Assembly: GCA_038501625.1 (NCBI GenBank)
Contig: JAZAYU010000005.1
Coordinates: 2,232,001-2,296,000, forward strand
DNA from: Corbicula japonica
Taxonomy: Eukaryota > Mollusca > Bivalvia > Venerida > Cyrenidae
Direction: 5' to 3'
Length of the DNA stretch: 64,000 nt
Shown: positions 1 through 13,378 of the stretch, piece by piece
How the letters are laid out: every line of letters begins with the position of its first letter
How positions within the stretch are numbered: the stretch's first letter is position 1
Notes under the pieces: generated by a model
What the model was told of the DNA's origin: nothing
Seen by the model: only the letters and a program-made list of their open reading frames with translations
The model's database searches: none
Made by a program: the position numbers and the translations under genes

Positions 1-2797
1 TCAGCAAATACGATAACTGAAGTCCTCGATCAGAATGGAATACATCCGTACAGCTCAGCTCATTTTCATCCGAAAGAATATTTCCCTAAACCAGGGACTT
101 ATGTAGAACCTCAGTTTATTCCTTTCCTGGAACAAAGCATTGAACCGTTCAAAGACTTTGAGTTCGACCATGTGGCTATGGAACTAGAAGATGCTTCTTT
201 GGAATCAGATAGACCTGATGACGACCGAAGTCCAGTGTTTATCTATGTAAAAATTCTTCGTCAAATCTCAACATTGGCCAATGACGATGCTGGTGAAAAT
301 AACTTAAGGCTGTTATATCTTGTGGAAACAGGAAACAAAAACATACCTACCGAGACAGTACCTATTTATCGCCTTTATAGATTTATTCGCAAAGAGGTAT
401 CAGATAGTCATGAGCTTGAAGTAAGAACCGGTACACCAAGACAGGATAATCTTCCATTTGACGAAAAGTGTAGACAAATAAGAGAACAGTTGCGAGAGGC
501 ATGGCGCTTACCTAAAAATGAAAGAAAGGCTGTAATAAAACGAATATTATTACAATGGCATCCTGATAAGAATTTAGGCAATGAACAATATTGTACTAAG
601 GTTTTCCAGTACATACAGATTGTTTTAAGCAGATTAGAAAATGAAGAATCCCTTATACATGATGCAAATGAAGAAATGTCGAGAGGACCATCTCAGTTTT
701 CCCGCGAGTCATCGGACTTTTTTGACTTTGTGTTTAGACGCGGAAAAACATATGCGAGCGCATACCACGACAATTATGAATCGTATTGTAGATCGGAAAA
801 AACTGGACAATATTCACATTCGAGTGCGCAACAGCCACCAGCAAGGAGGGATTTTGAGGAAGCTACAAGATGGTTAAGACAGGCGAAGTTTGATTATCAG
901 GCCGCTTTAAGTATGAGGAATAATGATGATAGCATACACAGTTACAACTGGACCTGTTTCATCTGCTATCAGGTATGATTATTTTGTTATGCTACTTATC
1001 ATAAGTCAATGTATATAAAAAAGAGACAAGAATAGCCACATCCAGAAGACACAGCCTCACAACAAAGCCAAAAATATATAAAAATACATAAGTCGCGTTG
1101 ATCATAAACAATAAACAATTGGAAAAATGTTATAAATGGAATCAGAAGTAATTCTTATGCTATAGTATTATTTGGATTAAGTTTTTAATAGCAGTTTAAC
1201 AAGTCTAATACTCAGCAGGTGTTGAAGAATGTTTCACAGTTTTATACACGGAAAAAAGGGTTGTCGGTCATATTATGATAAGTGTTCCCTGATTGTATAG
1301 AGTCGGTGAACTAATGCGATGAATATATTATACTTTTTTCCCCATAATTTTAGAGCAGTGAAAATGCACTCAGAGCGGCATGTTACGCGAGAAATGCCAA
1401 CCAGATCCCTCAGGGTACAGATCTTTCATCACTAGGAACTACACCGGCATTGACAGAGCAAGTAAGCAAGCCTATTATGCACTTTATTTTTATTTCAGAC
1501 TTTTGTTGGGAATTAATGCGTTAGTACAGTTATTAGGGTATAACTGGCTTTATACAGCAAATCAATGCAAATATATGAACAGAATTATCTATATAATCTA
1601 CTGAGTTTTAATACTTTTGTAATAAGACGCATCCAGTTTCCTATTTTAAACGACAGTCATTATGCAACAACGAGATTTAAATCATAGTGTTTTCATTGTT
1701 TTTATATATATTTCGGCAAGAGACTTTTGATTTTTCAAAATAAATTATTAATTCAATATAGATGAACACAGTGAATAGCAGTTATTGGTACTTAGAGAGT
1801 CTCGTGTCAGACAAGCTAATTTCAATATATTTTGTCAGCAAAAGATCTTACAAATTTGATATCCCCATCTTCTATTGATAGGTAATGAACATTGGGAAAC
1901 ACACTGTTTAACTCGCCCATACATGGAACTGTCATACGCCCATACTTGGTTATAAAAAGAGATTATCTTTGTCTATTTATCCATAATTAGTTATAAGGGT
2001 ATATATCTGTATTTATTTTGAATAGGCTGTAGACCAAAACATAAATAAAAAAGAGTGAACACATTAGAGATGTTGACTATTTCGGTTAAAAGTATTTTTA
2101 TTCAGTTTGCCAGGAACTGTCAAACTGAACTAAATGATATTTGAGTATTTAGAAAAAAATATGATAAAATGTGCAAAAACTTAATAAGCTGATGACTATT
2201 TCTACTGTTCTGTAGTTTGGTCGTACACAATTAATCTTAAATTCGCATGATTCTATTTGCATTTCTCTACTTCTATGGCGAGGATGAGTTTAATGATTTC
2301 ATTGTTTTACATTAAATCAGTACAGTAACTATAACTGCATTTTACATGTTTTCGATATTAGGAAGTGTTTGAATAAAAATAACCACAGATTAATTCTAAA
2401 AAAACACTTTAGAGGTAGGACACGCGTTGTAGGAATGTCCAGAATTGCTGACTGTGTATATTTATGTTGTTTTTGTATTATAGAATTGTAATTAAAATTA
2501 AAATAAAAAAAACTTAAGAAACAAGTAGACAAATCTGCCGCCAAAATATAAGTGCAAAGCAAACGAACTCTCGACCAGCGGAGAGGGTTAATGACCGTGA
2601 ACGCTTCACATCATTTTATATTTCAGGCACGACGACTTACAGCGCGCGTTGGTAATCCAGCTAGAATGCGGTATCCCGATCTCACATCCCGGCCGAGAGT
2701 TCCGTCAGAAATATTCACCCAGGAAGACGCAGATTTCTGTCTGCAGACAACTAGGACCGTAATCGAGCTGGCAGAAGATTTTATAGAAAGTAGATAA
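1..2797 (+). CDS. SACS-like: Sacsin-like protein, C-terminal part (5' end outside window)
   Basis: Three coding exons, 1-972, 1354-1461 and 2627-2797 (stop TAA at 2795), join in phase 0 through CAG|GTATGA, TTTTAG|AGC, CAA|GTAAGC and TTTCAG|GCA, giving 416 in-window codons. The frame is open from base 1, so the gene starts further left. Seen: a J-domain-like segment with the HPD motif in WHPDKN (about codons 160-215) and a C-terminal HEPN domain (from about codon 282: RWLRQAKFDYQAA, then NWTCFICYQ and the ENALRAACYAR helix). This order is the hallmark of sacsin, where the J domain couples to Hsp70 and HEPN binds nucleotide and dimerises. It is paralogous to the sacsin gene at 34300-59238; both last exons are 171 bp with the same phase. 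It may be a full sacsin or a shorter sacsin-like protein; the missing 5' part decides. Confidence 0.88.
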
Positions 2798-5790
2798 ATG
2801 CCTATATTCAAGTCAGATAATCTTATCTCTTATCTGACACTACGTTTTAATTTTAGGATTCGTTTTTGATGAGGTGCGAATGAGACACTTCTTTTCAAAA
2901 GACTTAGACTTGTATGTACAAAAATGTTTGTATTTAGTATCTTATTTGTTGTTTTTTTCTAATTGATAATATGGAATCATTATCGATATTTTCTTCAACA
3001 TTGATTTGGTGACAAAATGCTAGGATATTTGCTGTTTTAATATGATTGTGTACATAAATTTATTTTATTTTAAATGAGTACATAAAATTATGGAAACACA
3101 CAATAATGTCGAGAGTTGCAATATAATTGTATAAACTAAATTAACTAAATTTAGTTAAATAAGTGTTTATTTAACGCCTGAATCATCTTGTTAGTTTTCG
3201 TGTAACAGTTGATAGATGTTATGTTTATACCATTTTGAATAGTTTCCTTTCTTGTGATATACATGTAACATTCAATGTTAATAGTTCTGAAACTTCAGTT
3301 ATGTTTAAGTCGGCCGCAGCATGACTTTTCTATTATTTGAAGACACTGTTGCAGTAGTATAGAAAGTAAAATATGACTGTGTACTTTAAAATATACTGAA
3401 ACAGTATAATGTTTTGTATCATGAACCATTTTGACTTAATTGTAGTTGAGGATTTTTTTTTGTTTTGTACGCATATGATGAGTCAGGCATTGGAGATCAG
3501 CATCAGATCTCTGAATTTTGATTTGATAATTTTGTAGGAAGACTTAGCGTTTTCCAATGGCGAACGTGAGTTTTTTTATTCAGTTTTATAACGTAAGCTC
3601 CTTGATTATGCATCATAAGAAGCCACAGGCAGGTGTGGATATGTGACAGTCATAATTATCTTCATTGTGTTCACATTTATGCAGTGTATGAATTACGGTC
3701 AGATCACGTGATACAGTGTATGTGCAGATTACTTTATTTCGCGCAAATTACCTAGTGAGACAAACATTGTGTGCGGTATTACTGCTTATATTGGGATTAT
3801 GTTATAGGGCTTATATTATGTTATTGAACTTATATTTATTACTGCACTTTACTTTCACAAATGTAAAACATTTTGATATATTATCTTAATTGAATTGTTG
3901 AACTCTGTAACATTCAATTACAATATCGATTACTTCAATCGATTTTTAAATATTGACTTTTTCTAATTTTTTGATAATAATAATGACTATCATTATTCAT
4001 GCCGTTGTAAAAAATATGTTTTCTTTACCGTATGAACATTCAGATGCAAACCTGATTAAAAAATCCAGTTTGCTCACGACCTCTAAAACATTTGTAAAGA
4101 AATATGATGGGAGCCTTTCACAAACATTCTTATCTCCTAAGGCCCTTATAGTGGTATAAATGAGAAATATGTTATTGCAGAACTTGTATATCTGTGCCTT
4201 TTTACAGATTAATGATTATTGGCACATCCTAAGTGCACAAACTGATTTCAAAAACATAAGTTACCAGCTCCACCTCACTTGCAGAGCTGTATTGGCAATA
4301 TCTAAGAGCCCAAGTTGATCTTCATGTATTTTAACCATAGAGAAAAATTCTAACACCGCAGTTACTATAAGATGACAACCGGAGTTGAGCTCAAATGTTG
4401 CATTCATGTAGAAAGTAGAACGTTTGTTTTATGATATTTTGTTACAGTATCATATTTATATATCTTTGACATATTTTCGCTTCATATTGGAAAACTAACA
4501 ATAAGGATATTTCCATTATAATTATAACAGCAATAAGCTTACGCTATTTTCCCATGATGAATTGTTTTGATTGTTTGTTTTTTTTATATAAACGACGCTG
4601 TTATGAAACACTGAAATTGTTTGTTTTGCATTTTAGCTTGTGGTTAAAATGTTACTTCATGTAGATGTGTTTCCGTATCAAATGTCGTATTAATATGAAT
4701 ATTTGTAATAGTTGGCATGAAAACATGTTGTTATTTGTTTATATAGTTTATATATTGTTACTTATATAGGAAATTATTGTAACTGTGGTTAAGGAATGTT
4801 ATATTTTGCATATGACTTCTAATTTCAGGAAACAATATGTTCAAACAGTGCTATTAGTACCTTATGTTTTCATTAACATTAAACAATATGTTTGTATTTT
4901 ATCTTTGAGATGTTTTAGATAACTAACAGTAACACCGTTTGAAAAATATTATTTCCCAATTATATATTATTACTGTGTTTGTTCTTGTATTGTTTCCTGG
5001 ATCCTATGTTTTTGAAATGCATTTCGTTGTTGTACAATTTCTGAAAACAAATATGTGCTTATGTATATATTACATAAACATTTTATCATTCTTCAATTAG
5101 TACGCTTACAACTAAAATGCTACAACATAGTTATATACATTATATTTTCTATTTGAAAATAGAGTGTAAAAACTATGTTGTGTTCTTTAAATTTATCCCT
5201 GATAGGATGTTATTTAACGTTATAACATGCTACATACTTTCCATTTAGGAACGTATTTGTAATTATTTTTATAAGATTCATATAAGTATGTTTGTCAAAT
5301 AAACATACATGACCAAACACATAAACACATTGATTTTCGGTTCAACTCTCGGAACAAGTTCATCTGAAAGATTTTACAATATGATGACATTGTCTCTTAA
5401 ATGCATTTCTTTACACGAATGAGACAGATCATATACATTGTGTAACTTAGCGCCATGTTTATTGTCATTTCTTTGTTTCATTAGTTTTTTGTATTATATG
5501 TTTATTGAAAACAGGGATAAACTTAACCATTAAAAGCTTAGGCGAACCCGTTACTGTTGGCACTAACTTATTTTAAATATTTAAACTTATCCCATTTTTC
5601 CTCTTGATGATAATAAACCACCGGAATTGAAAACGTAAGTAATGACATGAGTGACAATGATTCTTAACGCATTCAGATGTAATCTGGTTAACGTTTATAC
5701 CTGTTTCGAGGTCTGCGATTGGTAGCTTTGTCTGGAAATGGGTAGAAGCGATGACGTCTTACATGATGATGCGATGGATGCATCGAATGA
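2798..5790. other. AT-rich 3' flank of the left sacsin-like gene, no gene seen
   Basis: The stretch holds only short open frames with no recognisable protein and no clear AATAAA close behind the stop at 2797. It presumably includes the 3' UTR. No strong tandem or inverted repeat was noticed. Confidence 0.5.
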
Positions 5791-5796
5791 GTTTAT

Positions 5797-6096
5797 ATGT
5801 ATGTACGCTTTTGTTTGAATCATTTGATATGTAAGCAAGTTATTATAAAATGCATAGAATGATTTGATATGTACACTATTATTTGATGCATCGAATTAAT
5901 TGATATGTACGCTTTTATTTGATGCATACAATGATTTGATATGAACGTTTTAATGTCATGCATGAAATCTTTTGATATGACGCCTTTATTTCATGGAATG
6001 ATTTGATAAGTACGCTTTTATGTGATACATGGAATGATTTTATGTGTACTCATTTATTTGATGCATGGAATGATTTGATATGCACGCTTTTATTTC
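5797..6096. repeat. Degenerate minisatellite, about 37-bp units
   Basis: About eight diverged copies of a unit containing TTTGATATGTACGCTTTTA and a following TTGATGCATGGAATGA. Copies differ by substitutions and small gaps, so the array is old. Confidence 0.75.
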
Positions 6097-6312
6097 CGCG
6101 GGTGTTACGATGATATTTTGGTCTATGATATGTTTTGATTAGATGTGTTATTTTTCAAAGGCGAATTTTTTTATAAGCCTGCATGAAAATGTTACTTCAC
6201 TTCAGTGTAGTTATCGTTTTCAATTATTTGCCTTGATGGTAATATGCTAATTTAAAAAACGATGCAGAATGTCAATTATTGTTGGTGGCAGTACGATGTA
6301 GGCATACTTGTG

Positions 6313-6479
6313 TTATGCTCCATATTTTACATCATATGGTTTGTATATTATTACATTGAAAATAAAAAAAAATAGAAGTTATTTTGCAGCAAAATTATAT
6401 ATTTTTGCATTTAATTTATATATTTTTTATTTTCAAGGTAATTATATACAAAGCATATGGTGTAAAATATGGGGCATAA
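6313..6479. repeat. Long imperfect inverted repeat (hairpin or MITE-like)
   Basis: The left arm 6313-6369 begins TTATGCTCCATATTTTACA and the right arm 6423-6479 ends TGTAAAATATGGGGCATAA. The arms are about 57 bp with few mismatches, around a 53-bp AT-rich loop. It is probably a small non-autonomous DNA element; no clear target-site duplication was seen. Confidence 0.75.
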
Positions 6480-6870
6480 TAATTGAACTATCCTTAATTC
6501 GGGGATACTGATGGAACGTACTTTGTCTCGTGCAGGGTAAGCTAGGCGCTGCCGCCTTATTTGTATGACATTGGGGTTATCTATAAATTTATTATTACTG
6601 TTTATGTTGATTTTAATAAGCAAACATAACTTTGATTTATTGCTAATTTAACATTTTTGTATTGAATATTATAATCATTAATTAAAGGGATAAACTTTGC
6701 CCGTCGTCAGCCTGTAAAGGCGAGCCCGGAACTGAGATTCAAACAACATGTACTTTATCATTATCATTTTCAAAATTGGTAAAATGCATGTTGTACGATA
6801 AGGAATGAACTTTTACAACTTGTTTGAAGAAGATGAGCCCCGAAACTCATCCTATTCAATAAATTATAAT

Positions 6871-6946
6871 CGAGGGGTCAGTGCTAGACTATTGTAACTT
6901 CTTCTTTATTTCAATGTAGTTACAATAGTCTTGCACTGACCCCTCG
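6871..6946. repeat. Near-perfect 29-bp inverted repeat
   Basis: CGAGGGGTCAGTGCTAGAC at 6871 is answered by the reverse complement ending at 6946 (TGCACTGACCCCTCG). The 29-bp arms differ at one position and enclose an 18-base loop. It could be a remnant of a MITE or a transcribed hairpin. Confidence 0.8.
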
Positions 6947-7755
6947 ATATTATCATGAAAATGCACGTCATAATATATAAATAAACTGTTTTCCTCATGT
7001 AACAAAGATGTGTTGGAAGGTGGTTAATCAAACTTTTCTGAAACCTACGTCGGTCCGTTTAAAATCAGTTTAAGGGAAAAAGTTAAGCAAAATAAAGTAG
7101 CAAATCGGGTTGTTTTTCACGATGTTTTCAATGCTGATAGCATCAAGGGTGTATCTCTTGTGCTCAATAGCCGGTTTGCGAAAGCACGTTAGGTTTATCG
7201 ATTGATGAAGTGTGTCTGTCCGTCGTCCATCAAAATTGCTTAAACAATTTAAACATAACTATTATTACTTATCAAGTGATTTACTTCAAACTTTACATGA
7301 ATGCACCTGACAGCTCGTTAAAGCTACAATTTTCGTTTTTGTCCAATTACCCGGGCAGCTTCTTACGAAAAGGGTAAAATTTAAAGAATTTTCATTAACT
7401 TGTACATGTAAACTGCCAAATGGATTGTCTTAAAAATTTACAGAATTTATGCCTATAACTCACTACATCAACAAAGACCAATCCTTAATTGCTACTTTAT
7501 AAACTCGTAGGAGTGTCTTAGTGTTCTACTCAAAAGAAAGATGTCTGATAAAACAGATTTGTTTTATTTCACAGTAACTACTATCATACCTCTTAGATAC
7601 TTGGAATAACTATCAACCAAAATTAGTGGATGACTTCCAACTTTACTCAAATGAAACTGTACTATTCAATGACTCCAACAATGTTTTCACCGTTAAGTCC
7701 CTTGCATACGAAAAAATAAACAATTTTTTGTTAACGTTAAGCTATTAGAGTCACT

Positions 7756-7756
<1 letters not shown>

Positions 7757-7815
<59 letters not shown>

Positions 7816-7848
7816 TTATATAATAATAATAATAATAATAATAATATA
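7757..7848. repeat. (TAA)n microsatellite
   Basis: Uninterrupted AAT/TAA triplets apart from a short ATTATA break near 7813-7820. Confidence 0.95.
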
Positions 7849-8719
7849 AAAAATTCACAAATTGGAATCAGCTTTGGCAGTCAGGCGTTTCTCACCCCCG
7901 GGCGCTTCTTGCAATTGTTAGGTAGCTATTTGACGTTAATCTAGAAAAAGCTCGTATAATAATAATTTTAGAAAAATATTTAAAGTTTTGATTTAGTTAA
8001 TATACACTAGAAATTCACTTGGGAAAGGTTTTGTAACGCATGACTAAGATACGAACATGACAAATATATATTTAATAAACCAATGAAGCATTTGGCATTT
8101 GTTCTTTTATTGCCTTTACCTTAGATAAATACACTGTATTCAGCTGCATTTGCAAAGAGAACTCTTCTTGCAATCGGTTTTGACACGTTGCGAACAATAT
8201 ACGTTGACGCTTACAATGTTCTACATTATCTATATTTTGTAAACTACTTATTTGTCAAAACAACGCCATAATATTTCTTAAGAAATAAGAATATATAGGA
8301 GTTTAAATAATATAAGGATTTTCTCTATAGCGTTCATCGCGATATGAAAATAGTTTGATTATTCAAAGCTTGTGAAAAATTTACACTAATTTTTAACAAT
8401 CAAAATTATCTTATCTCCAAGAGGTTTCATTCCTTGATAAAAAAATATCGATACAAACCTTTTATAAAATGAGGAAAATGTGCATATTGGGGAAAGCTAA
8501 ACCGAGAATAAAAGCGTAAAATGGATTTTCCAATAGAATATTTTTCGATAGATTTACGCAAATGAAACTGTACTACATGTATTCAATTAAATAGATAGAT
8601 TAAATCTATCTTTCCGATAGATTTGAAGTCCAATTATCAACAAAAAAATACCTGAAGTGTTACTGCTTTGGAATCGCGGCCACTATGAAAGCCAAATCCG
8701 AGTAAAGCCTTGAAAAATA

Positions 8720-9581
8720 ACAAGACAGATGCTAGGATCCATATAAAGCCTGGAATGATGACAATAGACAGATGCTACGACATATAATTCAGCGTTAAGC
8801 CGGAAATATTGACAACAGACAGATGCTACGACGGAAAAAATCCAGCGTTAAGCCGGGAATATTGACAACAGACAGATGCTACGACGAAAAAAATCCAGCG
8901 TTAAGCCGGGAATATTGACAACAGACAGATGCTACGACGAAAAAAATCCAGCGTTAAGCCGGGAATAATGACAACAGACAGATGCTACGACAAATTATCC
9001 AGCGTTAAGCCGGGAATATTGACAACAGACAGATGCTACGACAATTTATCCAGCTTTTAGCCGGGAATATTGACAACAGACAGATGCTACGACAATTTAT
9101 CCAGAGTTAAGCCGGGAATACTGACAACAGACTGATGCTACGAAAAATAATCCAGCATTAAGCCGGGAATATTGACAACAGACAGATGCTACGACAAATA
9201 ATCCAGAGTTAAGCCGGGAATATTGATAACAGACAGATGCTACGACAAATAATCCAGAGTTAATCCGGGAATATTGATAACAGACAGATGCTACGACAAA
9301 TAATCCAGAGTTAAGCCGGTAATATTAATAACAGACAGATGCTACGACAAATAATCCAGAGTTAAGCCGGGAATATTGATAACAGACAGATGCTACGACA
9401 AATAATCCAGAGTTAATCCGGGAATATTGATAACAGACAGGTGCTACGACAAATAATCCAGCATTAAGCCGGGAATATTGACAACAGATTGATGCTACGA
9501 CAAATAATCCAGAGTTAAGCCGGGAATATTGATAACAGACAGATGCTACGACAAATAATCCAGAGTGAAGCCGGGAATATT
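8720..9581. repeat. 51-bp minisatellite array, left block
   Basis: About sixteen copies of a 51-53-bp unit built around ACAGACAGATGCTACGAC and TTAAGCCGGGAATATT. Because 51 is a multiple of three, the minus strand shows a periodic 17-residue open frame; this is a by-product, not a protein. The array resumes at 11218 after an inserted retrotransposon. Confidence 0.93.
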
Positions 9582-11217
9582 TTTTGTACCATTTATTTCC
9601 AGTAAAGCATATTAATGTCAAGTTACAAAATACATGCTAATGCATAATATCCAGGTCACATGTCTCAAAATAACAAATGTGTAAAGTGAACATATTTATA
9701 TAGTGATACAAATTATGTGTTAAGGTGGAATTGTCAAAAATGAAACACAAAAAGACTATTAATTGTCCTTCAATCCACTTGTGCTTTCTGTTGCGCCTGC
9801 TACATTTGCTCATTATATTTTACAAGTCTAGATTATTGAGGATCTGTTTTGCAAATATTTTATAAACTAGTACTTACAATTAAACTTTCTAATTATATGT
9901 GATATAGAAATGCATAATAAAAGCAAATTACTCAATGATATTTTGAGCATTTTTATTTTCCCATTTCCCATATGAAATCTTTTGATTTTAAACGTAGCAT
10001 TTATATTATTCCGAATTTTGAAAATTCATTGAATAATAGCTAGATGTCACTAGAGGATCATATTGTTGCTTTACTTATAAAGGCTTTAAAATTTGTAAAA
10101 TTTAAAGAAAAAAAGGAAAAGCACTTTCAAAGAGAAAAGGGCAGCTGGTGGCTGGTCTTCAATGCTCACTTTATATGAGTAAAACAAATTGAGTGGTTTA
10201 TTTGTTTTTGGAATAAAGATAACATAGAAAAAAACATAAAAGAAAGAAGAGAGAGAGAGAGAGTGTGTGTGTTGCTATAACCAAAGAAAAAAATAATGTC
10301 TCACTTACCTGTCTTGTGTCTGTACTAAGGCGATGAAAGGACCCCAATATTTTTCAAATTTTTCCAAAGTAAAAGATTCATAAGCTACAGTCTTTTCTGT
10401 TTCAAACAAAAATCTTATATGGTTTTTAAAGACCTCAACATTAGGTTCAGTATATTTCATTTTGCATTGGTATATGTAGAGTTTAGCAATAAGAAGTATT
10501 TTGTTAAGGACAGTCTGGATGGTTTTACTTCCAAAGATAGTTTCTGATTTTGTTAAGTTAAGCGTTTGTAAATTACATTTCCTTTTAACCCAAATCCAAA
10601 TATTCTGCCAAAAGTTTGATACAATATTGCATTCCCTAAAGAGGTGTAACAATGTCTCTGGCATTTGGTTACAAAAGGAGCATAAATTGTTTTCTGCAAG
10701 TCTCGGTTTGGCTAACAGACTTTTTGTTCCCAAAATCCTAATATGGTTAATTCTAAATTGAAACCACTGCAGTTTTGGGTCTTTTGTAGTTTTAAATGGA
10801 GTCTTAGAAATATTTTTCCATTCTATATTTTCATTTATTAAGTCGCTTTCCCATCTATTTTGTGAACTAGGTATTATGTTGCTAAAAATCAGAATATCGT
10901 AAATTAATCTGCATCCTTCATGTCCTTTCCCTCCTTGTTTTATTAAGTTTATTATTAACGGCTGCATGGGGTATATTTCTATAACTGCCAAATGTGGAAA
11001 TCGAAGTGAATCTAGATATGCTCTTATAGTGTGTATAATATTATTATATTAAAGAAATTGGTAGTCACTGAATATAATGCCCGGAATTCTTCAAATGAAT
11101 AGAATCTGCCACAATTATTAACAAAGTCATTCACAAAATAAATGCCTATATATGAACATAATTATGGTCACAAAATGATTTTCTACCAATTTTGAACCTC
11201 GGATTGTGCCAGACAGG
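9582..11217 (-). mobile_element. 5'-truncated non-LTR retrotransposon (LINE) inserted in the 51-bp array
   Basis: This 1,636-bp block interrupts the 51-bp array and is flanked by a perfect 15-bp direct repeat, GAAGCCGGGAATATT, at 9567-9581 and 11218-11232. The minus strand carries the C-terminal end of a LINE reverse-transcriptase ORF, followed (towards lower coordinates) by about 720 bp of 3' UTR. The block contains a GA/GT microsatellite near 10245-10273. Only a short A run is seen at its 3' end. Upstream parts of the polymerase are missing, as expected for 5' truncation. Confidence 0.82.
10305..10991 (-). pseudogene. LINE reverse transcriptase, C-terminal zf-RVT region
   Basis: A 228-codon frame, open for about 13 further codons upstream until a stop. 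It shows the tail typical of LINE ORF2 proteins: WFQFRINHIRILGTKSLL, then a CCHC-like finger with CSFC, a His in LLHLF and a Cys in REC (zf-RVT). No polymerase catalytic motif or endonuclease lies in the window, so this is the 3' end of a truncated copy. The frame is intact, which suggests a fairly young insertion. The LINE clade cannot be decided from this tail. Confidence 0.8.
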
Positions 11218-11360
11218 GAAGCCGGGAATATTGACAACAGACAGATGCTACTACAAATAATCCAGAGTTAAGCCGAGAAAATTGATAACAGACAGATGCT
11301 ACGACAAATTATCAAGAATTAAGCCGGGAATATTGACGACAGATGCTTCGACAAAATAGT
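11218..11360. repeat. 51-bp minisatellite array, right block
   Basis: Two to three copies of the unit seen at 8720-9581, now separated from it by the LINE insertion. The last copy decays after GACGACAGATGCTTCGACA. Confidence 0.9.
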
Positions 11361-11468
11361 CAGCCGGATCTGAATATCTTGGAGAGTGAGAACATTTTTT
11401 GCAAAACTTAGTGTTAGTTGTCTTAAATAAGCACAAGTTTAATTGATAATTTTGGTCTATTTTGAGTT

Positions 11469-12352
11469 AAAGCTCTATTTTACGTTAAAGGTCTATTTTG
11501 AGTTAAAGCTCAATTTTGAGTTAAAGCTCTAGATTTTTAGTTAAAGCTCTATTTTCAGTTTAAGCTCTATTTTGAGTTAAATCTCTATTTTGAGTTCAGC
11601 TCTATTTTGAGTTAAAGCTCCATTTTGAGTTAAATCCTATTTTGGGTTAAAGCTCAAAATACAGAAAATCAATGGTCTTAAAACTTCGATTTCATTTAAT
11701 GAGCCTTGAATTTTATGTACATACAATGTATCACTTGTAATTTTAAAAAATGAGCACGTTTTTCCGCGATTTCACTGTTTTCGCAGAATGTTTGAATACA
11801 ACTAATCGTCATGTTTTCACTCGCGTAACATGAAACGTGGTTTTACTTTATTTACGATAATTACTTGATATGGTCATTAATTGTCATAAGTGCGGTAAAT
11901 GTACTTTAAAAGCTCTATTTTACGTTAAAGGTCTATTTTGAGTTAAAGCTCAATTTTGAGTTAAAGCTCTAGATTTTTAGTTAAAGCTCTATTTTCAGTT
12001 TAAGCTCTATTTTGAGTTAAATCTCTATTTTGAGTTCAGCTCTATTTTGAGTTAAAGCTCCATTTTGAGTTAAATCCTATTTTGGGTTAAAGCTCAAAAT
12101 ACAGAAAATCAATGGTCTTAAAACTTCGATTTCATTTAATGAGCCTTGAATTTTATGTACATACAATGTATCACTTGTAATTTTAAAAAATGAGCACGTT
12201 TTTCCGCGATTTCACTGTTTTCGCAGAATGTTTGAATACAACTAATCGTCATGTTTTCACTCGCGTAACATGAAACGTGGTTTTACTTTATTTACGATAA
12301 TTACTTGATATGGTCATTAATTGTCATAAGTGCGGTAAATGTACTTTAAAAG
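11469..12352. repeat. Perfect 440-bp tandem duplication containing an 18-bp minisatellite
   Basis: Copy 1 runs 11469-11908 and copy 2 runs 11909-12348. By eye I find no difference between them, so the duplication is recent. The first half of each copy is itself an array of about 18 bp (GAGTTAAAGCTCTATTTT); the second half is single-copy-like sequence. Confidence 0.9.
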
Positions 12353-13375
12353 GTAAGAAAATATAACACAAGCTTTTTTGAAAACAAAGTCAAGGTTTAT
12401 TAAATAATTATGACTTCAAATAATAATTATTATACTTAAAATGCACAATATTTACTATCCCAAGCGGAAAATGCCAACATAAATGCAATTTGGGCCTTTT
12501 GACTTAAATGTTGACCAATTGTTTACGGATTTCGATGATATTCATTGCTGCGAGGTGTAGAGCGTACGACGGGGTGTAGGCCTAGTGACTTATATTGAGT
12601 ATGGAAAGCTGTACAGCTCCAAAGCACCCCCCTCGCCAATAATTATAAGTCAAACATGTACGGCCTATGTTTCATATCCCAACTTTTCATTGTTGAAAGA
12701 CTTATGCACGTTTGTGAAGGTTGACTATAAAGCGATTAGATTATGTTTGTTTATAATAATATTTACGAAAGTTGTTGATTAATTAATGACACTTGATTGC
12801 AAGAAAATAAGGAGTTAAATTTTTGTTAGGACAGTCACTGATAAGTGTTAAGCATTTGAAATTGATAGTGATGTGTTAACATCTTTGTTAATAATTTTTC
12901 GGTATTTTTTGCGTGACAGCCCTACCTTGAGTTTTTTCTTACGTATTCTTGATTTATTTCGCATGTTATTTTCACTTTCGACAGAAAAAATACGTCAGCA
13001 CATTTCAAAGGAAGACCTCTAATTATACGAATATAGTACACACAATTTACCGAAGTAAAATCCTCTACATCAGCCAAATACGCACAAGGTGAACTTATCT
13101 GTGGTCCGTACTACATGTGTAACGTCCGAGCCTGACATTAAATGATTGTTGTGACGTTTTTTTTCAGTCTCTGTTTTACGCATTCTGATTTGAAGCGTTA
13201 ACCTACTTACAGGACAACACTGTTGAGAGACCTTAACCTGTACTGTTGACAGTGAAATTTCATACTCGTCCCTATGGTGGCTGATTTCTGTCATTTCGCG
13301 TGCTCGCGAGGCGAAATGTCGAAATAACGAAAACGACTTTCGAGGTGAATATCCGATTGGGTACTGAGTTTATAC
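12353..13375. other. Intergenic, no gene seen
   Basis: Short open frames on both strands have no family features. No strong repeat was noticed. Confidence 0.45.
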
Positions 13376-13378
13376 ATA

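Noticed and set aside
1380..1604. 74-codon plus-strand open frame
   Set aside because: It overlaps exon 2 of the left sacsin-like gene in another frame; the exon in the sacsin frame fits the HEPN domain and splice signals.
9325..9621. 98-codon open frame with 17-residue repeats
   Set aside because: It is the translation of the 51-bp minisatellite and runs into the LINE insertion.
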